DNA of 64,000 nt from JAFDVL01 sp964631865 (lineage in GTDB: Bacteria > Acidobacteriota > Blastocatellia > RBC074). Made by a program: the position numbers and the translations under genes. A model generated the notes under the pieces. That model saw only the letters and a list, made by a program, of their open reading frames with translations. It did no database searches and was not told where the DNA came from. Shown in pieces: positions 25,390 to 34,626 of this stretch (within the stretch, counting starts at the first letter, position 1; every line of letters begins with the position of its first letter). Where the stretch lies: assembly GCA_964631865.1 (NCBI GenBank), contig CAZWAK010000020.1, positions 7,662 through 71,661 of the forward strand, given 5' to 3'.

Positions 25390-27534
25390 TTACTTCTTTT
25401 CCGCTGCTTTCATCGCGGGCAAATACATCCGCTCGGCATATTCCTTGACCATCCGCCGCGCGCTGAACGCGGGTGCGCCGTACTTGATCGCGGCTTTCAT
25501 CACCTGCACCCAACCGCGCGGGACGCCGTCGGAATCGCGGTCGTAAAACAACGGCACGACTTCGCGTTCGAGCGTGGTGTAGAGCGATTCGGCATCGGCG
25601 GCATCGCGTTCTTCTTCGTTCATCTCAATCATTGGATCAGAACCGATCACCCAGCCGTTTGTGCCGTGATAGCCTTCGTACCACCAGCCGTCGCGCACAC
25701 TGAAATTCGGCGCACCGTTCAGCGCGGCTTTCATCCCGCTCGTGCCGCTGGCTTCGAGCGGCGGACGCGGATTGTTCATCCACACGTCCACGCCGTGATA
25801 CAGATGTTTGGCGACCAGGATGTCATAATCTTCGACAAACGCGATGTGCCCGCCCATCCCGTAATCGCGCGCCATTTCGTAGATATTGTGAATCAGATTG
25901 CGCCCCGGCGCATCGTCCGGGTGCGCTTTGCCCGCGAAGACGATTTGCACGGGACGCCACGAATCTTGCAGGATTTTCTTCAGCCGCTCAATGTCGCGGA
26001 AGGCCAGCAACGCGCGTTTGTAGGTGGCAAAGCGGCGCGCGAAACCAATCGTCAACGCTTCGGGATCGAACAGCGTGCCCGACGCCAGCGCGTGCGTTGC
26101 GCCTGTGCCTTCGACCATCCATTTGCGGCGCGCGCGTTCGCGCATAAAGCCCATCAATTTGGCGCGCAGACGTTGATGCAAACTCCACAATTCTTCGTCC
26201 GGGATTTCGTCAATCCGTTCCCAAAACTTCGGATCATCGTGCTGCCGCAGCCAATCCTGACCGAGGTGCTTGGAATACAAACGGCTCAACTCCGGCGCGA
26301 GCCACGTCGGCACGTGAACGCCGTTTGTGACGGAAGTGATCGGCACTTCGTCCGCCGTTTTTTCCGGCCACATCGGCTGCCACATTTTGCGCGAGACAAC
26401 GCCGTTGAGTTGGCTGACGCCGTTGTATTGCCCCGTCAAACGCAAGGCGAGCGCGGTCATATTGAAATTTGTGCCGCCGCCGAAATGGTCGTTGTACGCC
26501 CCGAGCGCGAGGAAATTTTCGCGGTTGATGCCGAGTTGATCCCAGTAGCCCGCGAAGTGCTTTTCGATGAGGCTGAATTGAAACGTGTCGTGACCCGCCG
26601 GCACAGGCGTGTGCGTGGTGAAGATGCTGGTCGCGCGCACTTGTTCGACCGCGTCGTCAAACGAAGTGCCAGCCTCGACCAATTCGCGAATCCGTTCGAG
26701 CAACAAAAACGCCGCGTGGCCTTCGTTCGCGTGATAGACGACGGGGTTCAACTGCAACGCGCGCAGCATCCGCACACCGCCGATGCCGAGCAGCATTTCC
26801 TGCATCAGGCGTGTTTCCCGATTGCCGCCGTACAAGCGCGAGGAGAGTTCCCGATCCCAGGGCTGATTTTCTTCGACGTCGGCGTTCATCAACACCAACG
26901 AACCCGATCCGAGTCGCACGCGCCACACGGCCACGTAAATGTCGCGCCCGCCGAGAAAAAATTTGAGCGGCCCGCTCGTGTCTTTTGTGAAGACCGGTTC
27001 TAACGGCGCGGTCGAATAATCGAGTTGCAGGTAATGCGCTTCCTGCTGCCCGGCGGCAGAAATCTTTTGCTGAAAATAACCTTCGGGGTAGACGAAGCCG
27101 ATGCCGACAAACGGCAAGCCGAGGTCGCTGGCTTCTTTGCTGTGATCGCCGGCCAAAATCCCTAAGCCACCCGAATAGATCGGCAGCGAATTGTGGACGC
27201 CGAATTCGGCCGAGAAATAGGCGATGGTGCGATCTTTGAGGTGCGGATAGGTTTCGGGAAACCAATCGCCCTGGCTCGAAAGCTCGCGCTCGAACGACAA
27301 CAGCACGCCATCGTAGCGGCGCAAAAAGGCGGGATCACTGGCGGCGGCGTCCAAGCGGGCGGGCGCGATTTGCCGCAGCAATTTCACCGGATTATTTTGC
27401 GTCAACGCCCAAAGCGTTTTGTCGAGATATTGAAACAGGGCGCTGGCATCGGGGTTCCAGCTCCACCACACGTTGTAAGCCAGTTCGCCTAACCGCCCAA
27501 TGCGCGGGGGGAGTTTGAAATTTTGATAACTCAT
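25390..27534 (-). CDS. glgP: Alpha-glucan (glycogen) phosphorylase, GT35
   Basis: This 714-residue enzyme phosphorolyses glycogen or other alpha-glucans to glucose-1-phosphate. The N-terminus (LGELAYNVWWSWNPDA) and short length fit the bacterial/archaeal sub-family rather than the 800+ residue E. coli type. The PLP site is visible in NNPRPPLEASGTSGMKAALNGAPNFSV, with the lysine of GMKA as probable Schiff-base residue. FARRFATYKRALL and SVTNGVHVPTW are further family motifs. An AGGAAAG ribosome site precedes the ATG. No other glycogen gene is adjacent. The gene is convergent with the RNB gene. Confidence 0.92.
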   Translation of the reverse strand: MSYQNFKLPPRIGRLGELAYNVWWSWNPDASALFQYLDKTLWALTQNNPVKLLRQIAPARLDAAASDPAFLRRYDGVLLSFERELSSQGDWFPETYPHLKDRTIAYFSAEFGVHNSLPIYSGGLGILAGDHSKEASDLGLPFVGIGFVYPEGYFQQKISAAGQQEAHYLQLDYSTAPLEPVFTKDTSGPLKFFLGGRDIYVAVWRVRLGSGSLVLMNADVEENQPWDRELSSRLYGGNRETRLMQEMLLGIGGVRMLRALQLNPVVYHANEGHAAFLLLERIRELVEAGTSFDDAVEQVRATSIFTTHTPVPAGHDTFQFSLIEKHFAGYWDQLGINRENFLALGAYNDHFGGGTNFNMTALALRLTGQYNGVSQLNGVVSRKMWQPMWPEKTADEVPITSVTNGVHVPTWLAPELSRLYSKHLGQDWLRQHDDPKFWERIDEIPDEELWSLHQRLRAKLMGFMRERARRKWMVEGTGATHALASGTLFDPEALTIGFARRFATYKRALLAFRDIERLKKILQDSWRPVQIVFAGKAHPDDAPGRNLIHNIYEMARDYGMGGHIAFVEDYDILVAKHLYHGVDVWMNNPRPPLEASGTSGMKAALNGAPNFSVRDGWWYEGYHGTNGWVIGSDPMIEMNEEERDAADAESLYTTLEREVVPLFYDRDSDGVPRGWVQVMKAAIKYGAPAFSARRMVKEYAERMYLPAMKAAEKK

Positions 27535-27962
27535 ACTTGGTTTTGTCTTTCCTGGATTGAGTAAAAACGCGCGGGCATAGTTGATGGGTGCATCAATCTT
27601 TCGTCAATCGGTCGTCAATCGGTCGTCAATGAGCGGAGAATGTACCGAACCACTTTGCAACCGTCAACCTTTTCCTTGCGATACGGAAAATCGCTACCAG
27701 CAATCGCATCTTTGTTGTAAACTCCCGGCTTCAGAGTTACGAAGTATCGCAGTACGCCTTGAGACAGGAACTCAAGCAGGCCCCCTAAGACGAGATTACC
27801 TTAGAAGCCATTTGAAAAGTTTTCGCAGCATGGGCAAACCTGCCCGTCCGCCGTTCCCCGCAACGGTCTTTCGCTCGCAACGAGCCGGGTTCTTCCGGCA
27901 GCGGCTGCGCGCGCGCCGCTCGTGCTGTATACATTTTCAATCGCTTCTCCACACGAGATTCG
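27535..27962. other. Divergent intergenic region with a short tandem repeat
   Basis: This 428 bp lies between glycogen phosphorylase and the DUF4388 gene. Three tandem copies of an 11-bp unit (TCGTCAATCGG) lie near 27600-27630, close to the phosphorylase start. No small ORF or structured RNA is recognised. It probably holds both promoters. Confidence 0.5.
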
Positions 27963-29708
27963 ATGTACATGACTTTGAAATTCTCACCAACAGGCGTCCT
28001 CACGACGACTCCGTTTGTTGAACTGGCAGGTGTAATTCATCGGCAACGATTGACTGGGAGTTTATATCTCAGCGACAGCCGCACGGAACGGCGGGCCGAA
28101 CGGGTCGTTTATTTTTCGCACGGCGAAGTTTATGCCGCGGCCAGCAATCTGGCCGTAGATTCGGCGCTGGCACTCTTGCTGCGCGCGGGGCGGGTGACAC
28201 AAGAACTGGCCTTGCGCATCCAAAATGAGGTGTCCGCCGGACGTTCGTTCAGCGAGTTGTTAGTCAAATATGGGTGTGTCACGCGCGACGAGTTGAATCA
28301 ATTGCGCATCGAGCACGTCAAATCCATTTTTAATTCCCTGTGCGAATGGACGAACGGCGAGTATCGCTTCACCGAAGGCAGCCAAATCGCGGGCGGGCGG
28401 CTCGGCGTCAGCACAAAGGCTTTGCTGATTGAAGGGGCGCTGGTGTCTGCCGTGCCGCTGCGCTTCAGGGAACTCGTCGGCGATGGGCGCACGTGGGTGT
28501 CCGCCGATCAGTCCGCGACGCCCGATTTGACGCTGCAACCGTTTGCGTATTTCCTGCTGAGTTGTTTGAGCCAACCGCGTAACCTCGTCGTCCTGACCGA
28601 AAGCGGCAGAATGGATGAGAGCGATCAAGAGGTCTGGCAACAACTGTACGGTTTGGCGGCGGCAGGACTGGTAGATTTCACGACGGCTTTGAGTCCGGCA
28701 GAAAATCCGCTGCTGACTGGGGTCGAAACGCAAGATGCGCTGATCGCCAAAGCCAAAGCGCAACGACCGGCGGCTCCCCCTGTCCAGAAGTCGTCGGAAC
28801 CTTGCACGGCGCTGGCGTTCCCGTTGCATGAAGACCCGGAAACGGCGAAGCGGCGACGGCTGGAGGCCATCAAACGCGATATCAAGCAAATGCGCCAAAC
28901 GCTTTCGTCGTCCAATGACGATTATGCGGTGCTGGGCTTGCAGGCGGGCGTGACGCCCTATCAGGTCAAACATGCCTATCGCAACCTCGTCAATCACTAT
29001 CATCCCGACCGGCATCACGCGCATTGCGATCCGATCACGCTGGCGACGTTGAGCGATGTCTTGATGGCCATTCGCGCGGCGTACGAAACCGCCATCGAAC
29101 ATGCCCTGCTCGCGGAGATCATCAGCAATCACTCTCCGCGCTCTAAAGCGATGCGAAACTCCCAGCCGATGGCGACTGTGGCTCAGCCTCCGGCTCCGCC
29201 GCTCTCCTTTGAGCAACGACGAGCCGAGCGGAAAGCCGTCGAGACCATGCGCAACCAATCGCTGGCCGAACTCAAGCATCGCAAAGCGTTGTCGCACCAA
29301 ACGCAGGGCGAATACGAAGCCGCCATCCGGTTGTTGACCGATGCCGTCACGCTCGTGCCCGATTGCGCGCGTTATCACGGCGATCTCGCGGCGTTGCTGG
29401 AAAAAGTTCCCATGCGCCGTGAACAGGCCGAACACCATTTGTTACGCGCGACCGAGTTGGAACCGAGTAATTTGTATTATCATCTGCAACTCGGAACCTT
29501 TTATCGCGCCGCCGGGATGCTTTCGCGCGCCGAGCAGCAGTTCGTGCTGGCGCTCAAACTCGATCCCGTAGATCGCGCGGCGGCTTCGGCTCTGGAAGAA
29601 GTCGTCAGCTTGAAGAAAGCCCAGCTTGCCAACGCGCAGTACGGGCAAAAGCGCGCTCCCAAAGGACAAGGATTCTGGGCGCGACTTTTTAATCGGAGCG
29701 TGCAGTAA
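27963..29708 (+). CDS. DUF4388 + J-domain + TPR fusion protein
   Basis: This 581-residue cytoplasmic protein has three parts. Residues about 15-140 resemble DUF4388/PATAN-type regions (ELAGVIHRQRLTGSLYLSD, VYFSHGEVYAAAS, FNSLCEWTNGEYRF). A DnaJ-like J domain is at about 318-375 (DYAVLGLQAGVTPYQVKHAY, with HPD in NHYHPDRH). TPR-like helices fill about 430-560 (AIRLLTDAVTLVPDCARYHG, EQQFVLALKLDPVDRAA). It probably recruits Hsp70 to a signalling assembly. The start is ATG 27963 or 27969, and neither has a clear ribosome site. Its TAA stop lies inside a dispersed palindrome. The HD-GYP gene follows 48 bp later. Confidence 0.85.
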   Translation: MYMTLKFSPTGVLTTTPFVELAGVIHRQRLTGSLYLSDSRTERRAERVVYFSHGEVYAAASNLAVDSALALLLRAGRVTQELALRIQNEVSAGRSFSELLVKYGCVTRDELNQLRIEHVKSIFNSLCEWTNGEYRFTEGSQIAGGRLGVSTKALLIEGALVSAVPLRFRELVGDGRTWVSADQSATPDLTLQPFAYFLLSCLSQPRNLVVLTESGRMDESDQEVWQQLYGLAAAGLVDFTTALSPAENPLLTGVETQDALIAKAKAQRPAAPPVQKSSEPCTALAFPLHEDPETAKRRRLEAIKRDIKQMRQTLSSSNDDYAVLGLQAGVTPYQVKHAYRNLVNHYHPDRHHAHCDPITLATLSDVLMAIRAAYETAIEHALLAEIISNHSPRSKAMRNSQPMATVAQPPAPPLSFEQRRAERKAVETMRNQSLAELKHRKALSHQTQGEYEAAIRLLTDAVTLVPDCARYHGDLAALLEKVPMRREQAEHHLLRATELEPSNLYYHLQLGTFYRAAGMLSRAEQQFVLALKLDPVDRAAASALEEVVSLKKAQLANAQYGQKRAPKGQGFWARLFNRSVQ

Positions 29709-29730
29709 CGCGATTTGGCAAATCGCGCTA
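29706..29730. repeat. REP-like palindrome CGCGATTTGGCAAATCGCG
   Basis: A copy of the palindrome that recurs at 51147-51296, 60551-60614 and 63986-64000. Its first bases (TAA) are the stop codon of the DUF4388 gene, and it lies 26 bp before the next ATG. Confidence 0.8.
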
Positions 29731-29756
29731 CCTTTTCTGAGGAGAACCAAAGTTTC

Positions 29757-30368
29757 ATGCAAGGTCAGCGCATTCTTACCGCTGAAGTCAACGCCGAACA
29801 AATTGCCCGCCAGGTAGTCGAAGCGCAATTGACGGAACTGGCCGCCGAAATAGATCAAGTCGAAGGCTACACAAATCCGCACGGCACGTTTTTGGCCCGG
29901 ATGGCGGAAGTTCTGGGCGCGCATTTCGGTCTGCGCGAGGGCGATTTGCTGGCGCTCAAACACGCCGCGCTGGCCCACGATTTAGGCGAGCGCGTGATGA
30001 AGCGCGAATATTTTGCGCGGCGCGGCGAATTGACCTGGGACGAACGGTTCGATTTGTGGCGGCATCCGATTTTAGGCGAACAGGCCGCCGCGCAACGCGA
30101 ATTGCCACGCCAGTCGCAACTGCTGATCCGCTGGCATCACGAATGGTGGAACGGACGCGGCTACCCCGACAATTTGGCGGGCGAGGCGATTCCGCTCGGC
30201 GCGCGGATTCTGCGCGTCGTGGATACCTATAGTGCCTTAATCTCAGATCGTCCGCACCGCGAATCGTTTGACGAAGCGGTGGCCAAACAGATCATCGCGG
30301 ACAGTGCCGGGATTGAGTTCGATCCGCGCGTGACAAAAGCGTTTCTCGAACTCGCCGCGAAACAATGA
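29757..30368 (+). CDS. HD-GYP-like phosphohydrolase without receiver domain
   Basis: This 203-residue single-domain protein has HD and GYP motifs: LALKHAALAHDLGERV, HPILGEQAA and HHEWWNGRGYPDNLAGEAIPL. The usual HDIGK is changed to HDLGE, and HHExxDG to HHEWWNG, so c-di-GMP activity may be altered or lost. The start MQGQRILTAEV at 29757 follows a GAGGAGA ribosome site at slightly long spacing. The in-frame upstream residues come from the palindromic repeat. It probably shares the transcript with the DUF4388/J/TPR gene, suggesting a common signalling role. Confidence 0.82.
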   Translation: MQGQRILTAEVNAEQIARQVVEAQLTELAAEIDQVEGYTNPHGTFLARMAEVLGAHFGLREGDLLALKHAALAHDLGERVMKREYFARRGELTWDERFDLWRHPILGEQAAAQRELPRQSQLLIRWHHEWWNGRGYPDNLAGEAIPLGARILRVVDTYSALISDRPHRESFDEAVAKQIIADSAGIEFDPRVTKAFLELAAKQ

Positions 30369-30399
30369 ACTCCCCCATGAACGCCCAACGATACTCGCT

Positions 30400-31311
30400 A
30401 TGAAAAATCGCCGCTGGCTGGGCTACGAGCTAAGCGTACTCCGCCGCATCAAGTTCAATTCGATTGCCATTCCCTTCTCCGGTCAGCCCGATCTGGATTG
30501 GTATCTCAAGTTTTGGGGCAAACAGATTTTCAGCAACGACCTGTGCCAATGGGCGTGGTGGACGTCGCGCGCGCTGGTCGAAAACCAGCAGGAATCCCTG
30601 GGCGAAGAGGAAGTCGCACAAATTTTGCACAACGCCTACGTGCCGCGCCGCCGCCTCAACAATCCCGCGCTGGCGCAAACGATGAGCGAGATGGATGCCT
30701 GGTGGTTCGACAACGTCTGGCTCAACATTCAGCAAATCGAAAACCCGCATCAACGCGCGCTGGCCTATTATCACGCGCTCGGCGTGGGCGATTACGTGCA
30801 TTCGTTTACGCCCGAAACGGCAGAGTTGCGGCGTCCGCTCTCGGAAGTCTTTGAAGACCTCTGGCGCAGTCAGCGCAAAGTGCAAAACAACGAAAAGGAA
30901 AATCGCAGTTCCAATCTCGAAGCGAATGAATTCATCGGCACCGCCCGCACCGATTTGATGTTCGCGCATTTTCCCCACCCGGACGGCTTAGTCGCACAAA
31001 CGCATTCGGCGATTGGCTGGCGTGAGACGTGGGTGCGCGGTTCGGCCAGCGGCTTTGCCGAATTGCTGGCGCGGCTCAACGGGCTGGGCGATTACATCGC
31101 TTCCAAAGGGCGGTATCTGGATCTGGTCAGCAAATTCCTCGAAAACGCCAAACATATTCCCAAATGGGCCATCGCGCACCCGGAAGACGGCTTCATCACC
31201 GCGGCGGAGATGGGCGAATTGATTAAGACCTTCCGCCCCGTCGAAGTCACCTACGCGAAAGATTTCTCCGAAATCAGCGGCGGACTGAACACGTACATCA
31301 TTGTGGCTTGA
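30400..31311 (+). CDS. Hypothetical protein, possible degenerate D12-class DNA methyltransferase
   Basis: This 303-residue soluble protein has an N-terminal segment IAIPFSGQPDLDWYLKFWGKQIFSND that recalls motif I of D12-class adenine-N6 methyltransferases (FxG, then xND after the second strand). AHFPHPDGL near residue 195 is roughly where DPPY would be, but the catalytic motif is not intact. The resemblance is weak and the protein may be inactive or unrelated. It lies 31 bp behind the HD-GYP gene and 67 bp before the histidine kinase, all on one strand. Confidence 0.6.
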   Translation: MKNRRWLGYELSVLRRIKFNSIAIPFSGQPDLDWYLKFWGKQIFSNDLCQWAWWTSRALVENQQESLGEEEVAQILHNAYVPRRRLNNPALAQTMSEMDAWWFDNVWLNIQQIENPHQRALAYYHALGVGDYVHSFTPETAELRRPLSEVFEDLWRSQRKVQNNEKENRSSNLEANEFIGTARTDLMFAHFPHPDGLVAQTHSAIGWRETWVRGSASGFAELLARLNGLGDYIASKGRYLDLVSKFLENAKHIPKWAIAHPEDGFITAAEMGELIKTFRPVEVTYAKDFSEISGGLNTYIIVA

Positions 31312-31342
31312 GTTGAGTGTTTTCGATTTTAGCTGACAGGCA

Positions 31343-31377
31343 AAATCTCAAATTTCAAATTTCAAATCTCAAATCTT
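31343..31377. repeat. AAATCTC/AAATTTC tandem repeat before a start codon
   Basis: Same family as 19744-19780. It ends 1 bp before the histidine kinase ATG and replaces any recognisable ribosome site. Confidence 0.65.
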
Positions 31378-31378
31378 C

Positions 31379-32227
31379 ATGAGCTTGCACGAAGACAATC
31401 AGCGCTTGCGCGAAGAACGCGATTTGTTGCGGCGGCGCTTGGCTGAATTGGAAGAAGGCTTCGCACACAGCAACAGGGAAGTCTTCGCGATGAACGAGGC
31501 GCTGGTGCAGATGAATGCGCGACTCAGCGAATTGGATCGCATGAAAGACACGTTTCTTTCGATGATCACGCACGAACTGCGCACGCCGATGACCGCGATG
31601 ATCGGCCTCGCCGAAAACCTCGAAGCCGGTGTCTACGGCCCGCTCAACGAAACCCAAACCGAGACGCTGCACAAGATCATCGAAAGCGGCGGACGGCTGC
31701 GCCAACTCGTCAACGATTTGCTCGACCTCTCCAAAATGGAAGCCGGTGCGATGCGCTTGCAACGCGAACCGCTTGATCCGCGCACGCTGGTCGAAGCCGT
31801 GATTTATCAATTGGAATCACTCGCCGAAGCAGGCGGCGTGAAGCTCGTCAATCGCGTCGGCTACGATCTGCCCGAAGTGGATTGCGACGGGCAACGCATC
31901 GAACAGGTGTTGACGAACCTCATCAGCAACGCGCTGAAATTTACGCCGCCGGATGGGAGCGTGACGATTTCTGCGGCGACGCAAAATGATTTTGTCGTCT
32001 TCACAGTCACGGACACCGGTTGCGGCATTCCGCCCGAATCGCAGGCACACATCTTCGACAAATTCATTCAGCTTCATCCGAACCGCGATGATCGCACGAA
32101 AGGCACAGGGCTTGGGTTGGCCATTGTGCGGCATTTGGTGGAACTGCACGGCGGCAGCGTGAGCGTCGAAAGCGAAGTCGGGCAGGGCAGCCGTTTTTCC
32201 TTCCGCCTGCCAATTTCGCAACAATGA
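31379..32227 (+). CDS. Sensor histidine kinase, soluble
   Basis: This 282-residue kinase has an N-terminal coiled coil (residues 1-55, LREERDLLRRRLAELEEG), a HisKA dimerisation domain with H-box FLSMITHELRTPMTAMIG, and a HATPase_c domain with N-box VLTNLISNALKFTPP, G1 VTDTGCGIPP, F-box IFDKFIQL and G2 GTGLGLAIV. No transmembrane or sensor domain is present, so the signal probably comes through the coiled coil or a partner. No response regulator is adjacent. A tandem AAATCTC repeat, not a ribosome site, precedes the ATG. Confidence 0.9.
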   Translation: MSLHEDNQRLREERDLLRRRLAELEEGFAHSNREVFAMNEALVQMNARLSELDRMKDTFLSMITHELRTPMTAMIGLAENLEAGVYGPLNETQTETLHKIIESGGRLRQLVNDLLDLSKMEAGAMRLQREPLDPRTLVEAVIYQLESLAEAGGVKLVNRVGYDLPEVDCDGQRIEQVLTNLISNALKFTPPDGSVTISAATQNDFVVFTVTDTGCGIPPESQAHIFDKFIQLHPNRDDRTKGTGLGLAIVRHLVELHGGSVSVESEVGQGSRFSFRLPISQQ

Positions 32228-32323
32228 ACGCGCCGCGAAGGCCGTCATTTGCAAACTCGTTTCCTCGCTATTATCATCCCGGTTTCATTTCTGACCGTTA
32301 TTTAAGGCAACAAAAGGAAACTC

Positions 32324-33724
32324 ATGGCAGAGACTTACGACGTTACAATCATCGGCGCGGGGCCGGGCGGTTATACGGCAGCAATCCGCGCGGCACAAGT
32401 GGGCTTGAAAACCGCGATTATCGAACGCGACTCGCGGCTCGGCGGCACGTGCGGATTGCGCGGTTGCATTCCGACCAAAGAGTATTTGCACTCCGCGCAT
32501 CTCGCCGACACGATGACGCACGCGGCGGAATTCGGGATTGAAGTGCCGGAGTACAAAATCAATTTCGAGAGCGTCTACCAACGCAAAAACAAAATCGTAG
32601 ATCAGCTTGCCAAAGGCGTCGCGTTCCTGATGAAGAAGAACAAAATCACCGTCTTCACCGGACAAGGCAAGCTCGAAGGCAAAGGCAAAGTTTCTGTCAC
32701 TGATGCGAACGGCAAAGTCGAAACGATTGACACGAAGAACGTCATCATTGCGACGGGTTCTGCGCCGCGTTTGTTGCCCGGCTTGGAAGTGAACGCGCCG
32801 CGCGTCGTGACGAGTGATGAATTGCTCGAACTGCGCCATATCCCAAAATCTATGGTCGTGCTGGGCGCAGGCGCAGTCGGCGTCGAATTCGCTTCGGTGT
32901 TCGCGCATTTCGGTAGCGCCGTCACGATTATTGAATTACTGCCGCGCATCGTGCCGATTGAAGACGAAGACATTTCCAAAGAACTCACGCGCGTTTTCAA
33001 GAAACGCAAGATCAACGTGCTGACCGACACGCGGTTTCAATCCGCGAAAGTCAACCAAGACGATGTCGAACTCACCTACGTGGACAGCAAAGGTAAGGAA
33101 GGCAAAATCACTTGCGAAACGTTGCTGGTTGCGACGGGACGCCGCGCCGTCACCGATGGCTTAGGCGTCGAAAGCACGAAGATTGAAATGGAGCGCGGCT
33201 ACATCAAGGTAGATGAGTTGATGCGCACCGCTGAGCCGAACCTCTACGCGATTGGCGATGTGATTCCGACGCCGTGGCTTGCGCACGTCGCGGCAAAAGA
33301 AGGCTGCGTTGCTGCTGAACATATCGCGGGCAAAAATCCGCGCCCGGTCAATTACAACCTCGTCCCAAATTGCACCTACTGCCATCCCGAAATCGGCAGC
33401 GTCGGTTTGACCGAAGCGAAAGCCAAAGAAAAAGGCTACGAAGTCAAGGTCGGCAAATTCCCGTTCACGGCGCTCGGCAAAGCCAAAATTCTGGGCGAGA
33501 CAGATGGCTTCGTGAAAGTGGTTGCGGATGCGAAATACGACGAAGTGCTCGGCGTTCACATCATCGGCCCGCACGCGACCGATTTGCTCGCGGAAGCCTG
33601 CGTCGCGATGGGCTTGGAAGCGACCGCCGAAGAACTCGGTCACATTATGCACGCGCATCCGACGCTGTCTGAATCGCTGATGGAAGCCGCCGAAGACGTG
33701 CATAAAATGGCGATCAATATGTAA
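32324..33724 (+). CDS. lpdA: Dihydrolipoamide dehydrogenase (E3)
   Basis: This 466-residue flavoenzyme reoxidises dihydrolipoyl groups of 2-oxoacid dehydrogenase or glycine-cleavage complexes using NAD+. Visible are the FAD site GAGPGG (residues 11-16), the redox disulfide GGTCGLRGCIPTK (C43, C48), the NAD site GAGAVGVEFA, a second FAD motif AIGDVIPTPWLAHVA and the C-terminal catalytic HAHPTLSE. The active-site loop is GLRG rather than the usual LNVG. It begins the lipoate cluster with E2, lipB and lipA, 18 bp before an inserted-looking protease pair. Confidence 0.93.
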   Translation: MAETYDVTIIGAGPGGYTAAIRAAQVGLKTAIIERDSRLGGTCGLRGCIPTKEYLHSAHLADTMTHAAEFGIEVPEYKINFESVYQRKNKIVDQLAKGVAFLMKKNKITVFTGQGKLEGKGKVSVTDANGKVETIDTKNVIIATGSAPRLLPGLEVNAPRVVTSDELLELRHIPKSMVVLGAGAVGVEFASVFAHFGSAVTIIELLPRIVPIEDEDISKELTRVFKKRKINVLTDTRFQSAKVNQDDVELTYVDSKGKEGKITCETLLVATGRRAVTDGLGVESTKIEMERGYIKVDELMRTAEPNLYAIGDVIPTPWLAHVAAKEGCVAAEHIAGKNPRPVNYNLVPNCTYCHPEIGSVGLTEAKAKEKGYEVKVGKFPFTALGKAKILGETDGFVKVVADAKYDEVLGVHIIGPHATDLLAEACVAMGLEATAEELGHIMHAHPTLSESLMEAAEDVHKMAINM

Positions 33725-33742
33725 ATTACCCTAAGTGAGGCT

Positions 33743-34612
33743 ATGCAAATCTTTGATCAGACAATCCAAGGAGTTCTCAGTCAAAAGCTGGATGAATTGG
33801 AGGCAAACTTTGGGTCAGACGTGATTTTTTACTTTGGGGAAATCCATCCGTATTTTGAGAAATCCTTCCGGGACTTCATTGAAGATTTGAAAGCCGAGCA
33901 GCCCCATCAAAAGCGGCTGACCGTTATTCTTAATACTCCCGGTGGAAGCGTGGAAACCGTCGAAAAAATGGTGGAGATCATCCGCTTCCATTACTCAGAG
34001 GTGTATTTCGTTGTCCCTGATTTTGCGATGTCGGCAGGAACGGTTCTTTGCATGTCTGGGAACAAAATCTTCATGGATTACTCCTCATCCTTAGGGCCAA
34101 TTGACCCCCAGGTTTTCAATGGCAAAGAGTATGTTCCCGCTCTGGGGTATTTAGATCAGGTTGAGCGGTTATTGCAAAAAGCACAGAATGGAACGATTAC
34201 TCAGGCCGAGTTCTTGATTTTACAGAATCAAGATTTGGCAATGCTCAGCCGCTATGAGCAAGCCCGCAATCTAACCATCACTTTGCTGAAAAAATGGTTG
34301 GTTGAATACAAATTCAGCGATTGGGTTGCCCACCAAACAACGCCGAGTAAACTAGGGCAACCTGTCACGCTGGAGGAAAAAGAAGAACGAGCCGAAGAGA
34401 TTGCCAGGCTTTTGGGCGATAACAAAATCTGGCACTCGCACGGAAGAATGATTAGCGCCATTACCTTGCGCAAGGTTCTCAAATTACAAATTGAAGATTA
34501 CTCAGATAATCTCGTCCTCAGAAATTTGATTCGGTCGTATAATGACCTTCTGATTGAGTACATCAATCGGAGCGGCCTCAAATTCTTCTTGCACAACAGA
34601 AAATATTTTTAA
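33743..34612 (+). CDS. Serine dehydrogenase proteinase-like (SppA/ClpP-fold) protease
   Basis: This 289-residue protein of the crotonase-like ClpP/SppA protease superfamily shows NTPGGSVETVEKMVE (oxyanion loop), the nucleophile segment FAMSAGTVLCMSGNKI, and SSLGPIDPQ. These match PF01972-type serine dehydrogenase proteinases. The C-terminal half is helical and charged. It has no signal peptide or membrane helix. Codon use is markedly AT-richer than lpdA and E2 on either side, suggesting later insertion of this gene and the next. The substrate is unknown. Confidence 0.8.
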   Translation: MQIFDQTIQGVLSQKLDELEANFGSDVIFYFGEIHPYFEKSFRDFIEDLKAEQPHQKRLTVILNTPGGSVETVEKMVEIIRFHYSEVYFVVPDFAMSAGTVLCMSGNKIFMDYSSSLGPIDPQVFNGKEYVPALGYLDQVERLLQKAQNGTITQAEFLILQNQDLAMLSRYEQARNLTITLLKKWLVEYKFSDWVAHQTTPSKLGQPVTLEEKEERAEEIARLLGDNKIWHSHGRMISAITLRKVLKLQIEDYSDNLVLRNLIRSYNDLLIEYINRSGLKFFLHNRKYF

Positions 34613-34626
34613 GCGAAAGGGCAAAT

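Noticed and set aside
25666..27003. 445-residue open frame opposite glycogen phosphorylase
   Set aside because: It is antisense to a well-conserved enzyme and has arginine/valine-rich non-protein-like content.
28260..29438. 392-residue open frame opposite the DUF4388/J/TPR gene
   Set aside because: It is antisense to a clear multi-domain protein and is arginine-rich, with no recognisable motif.
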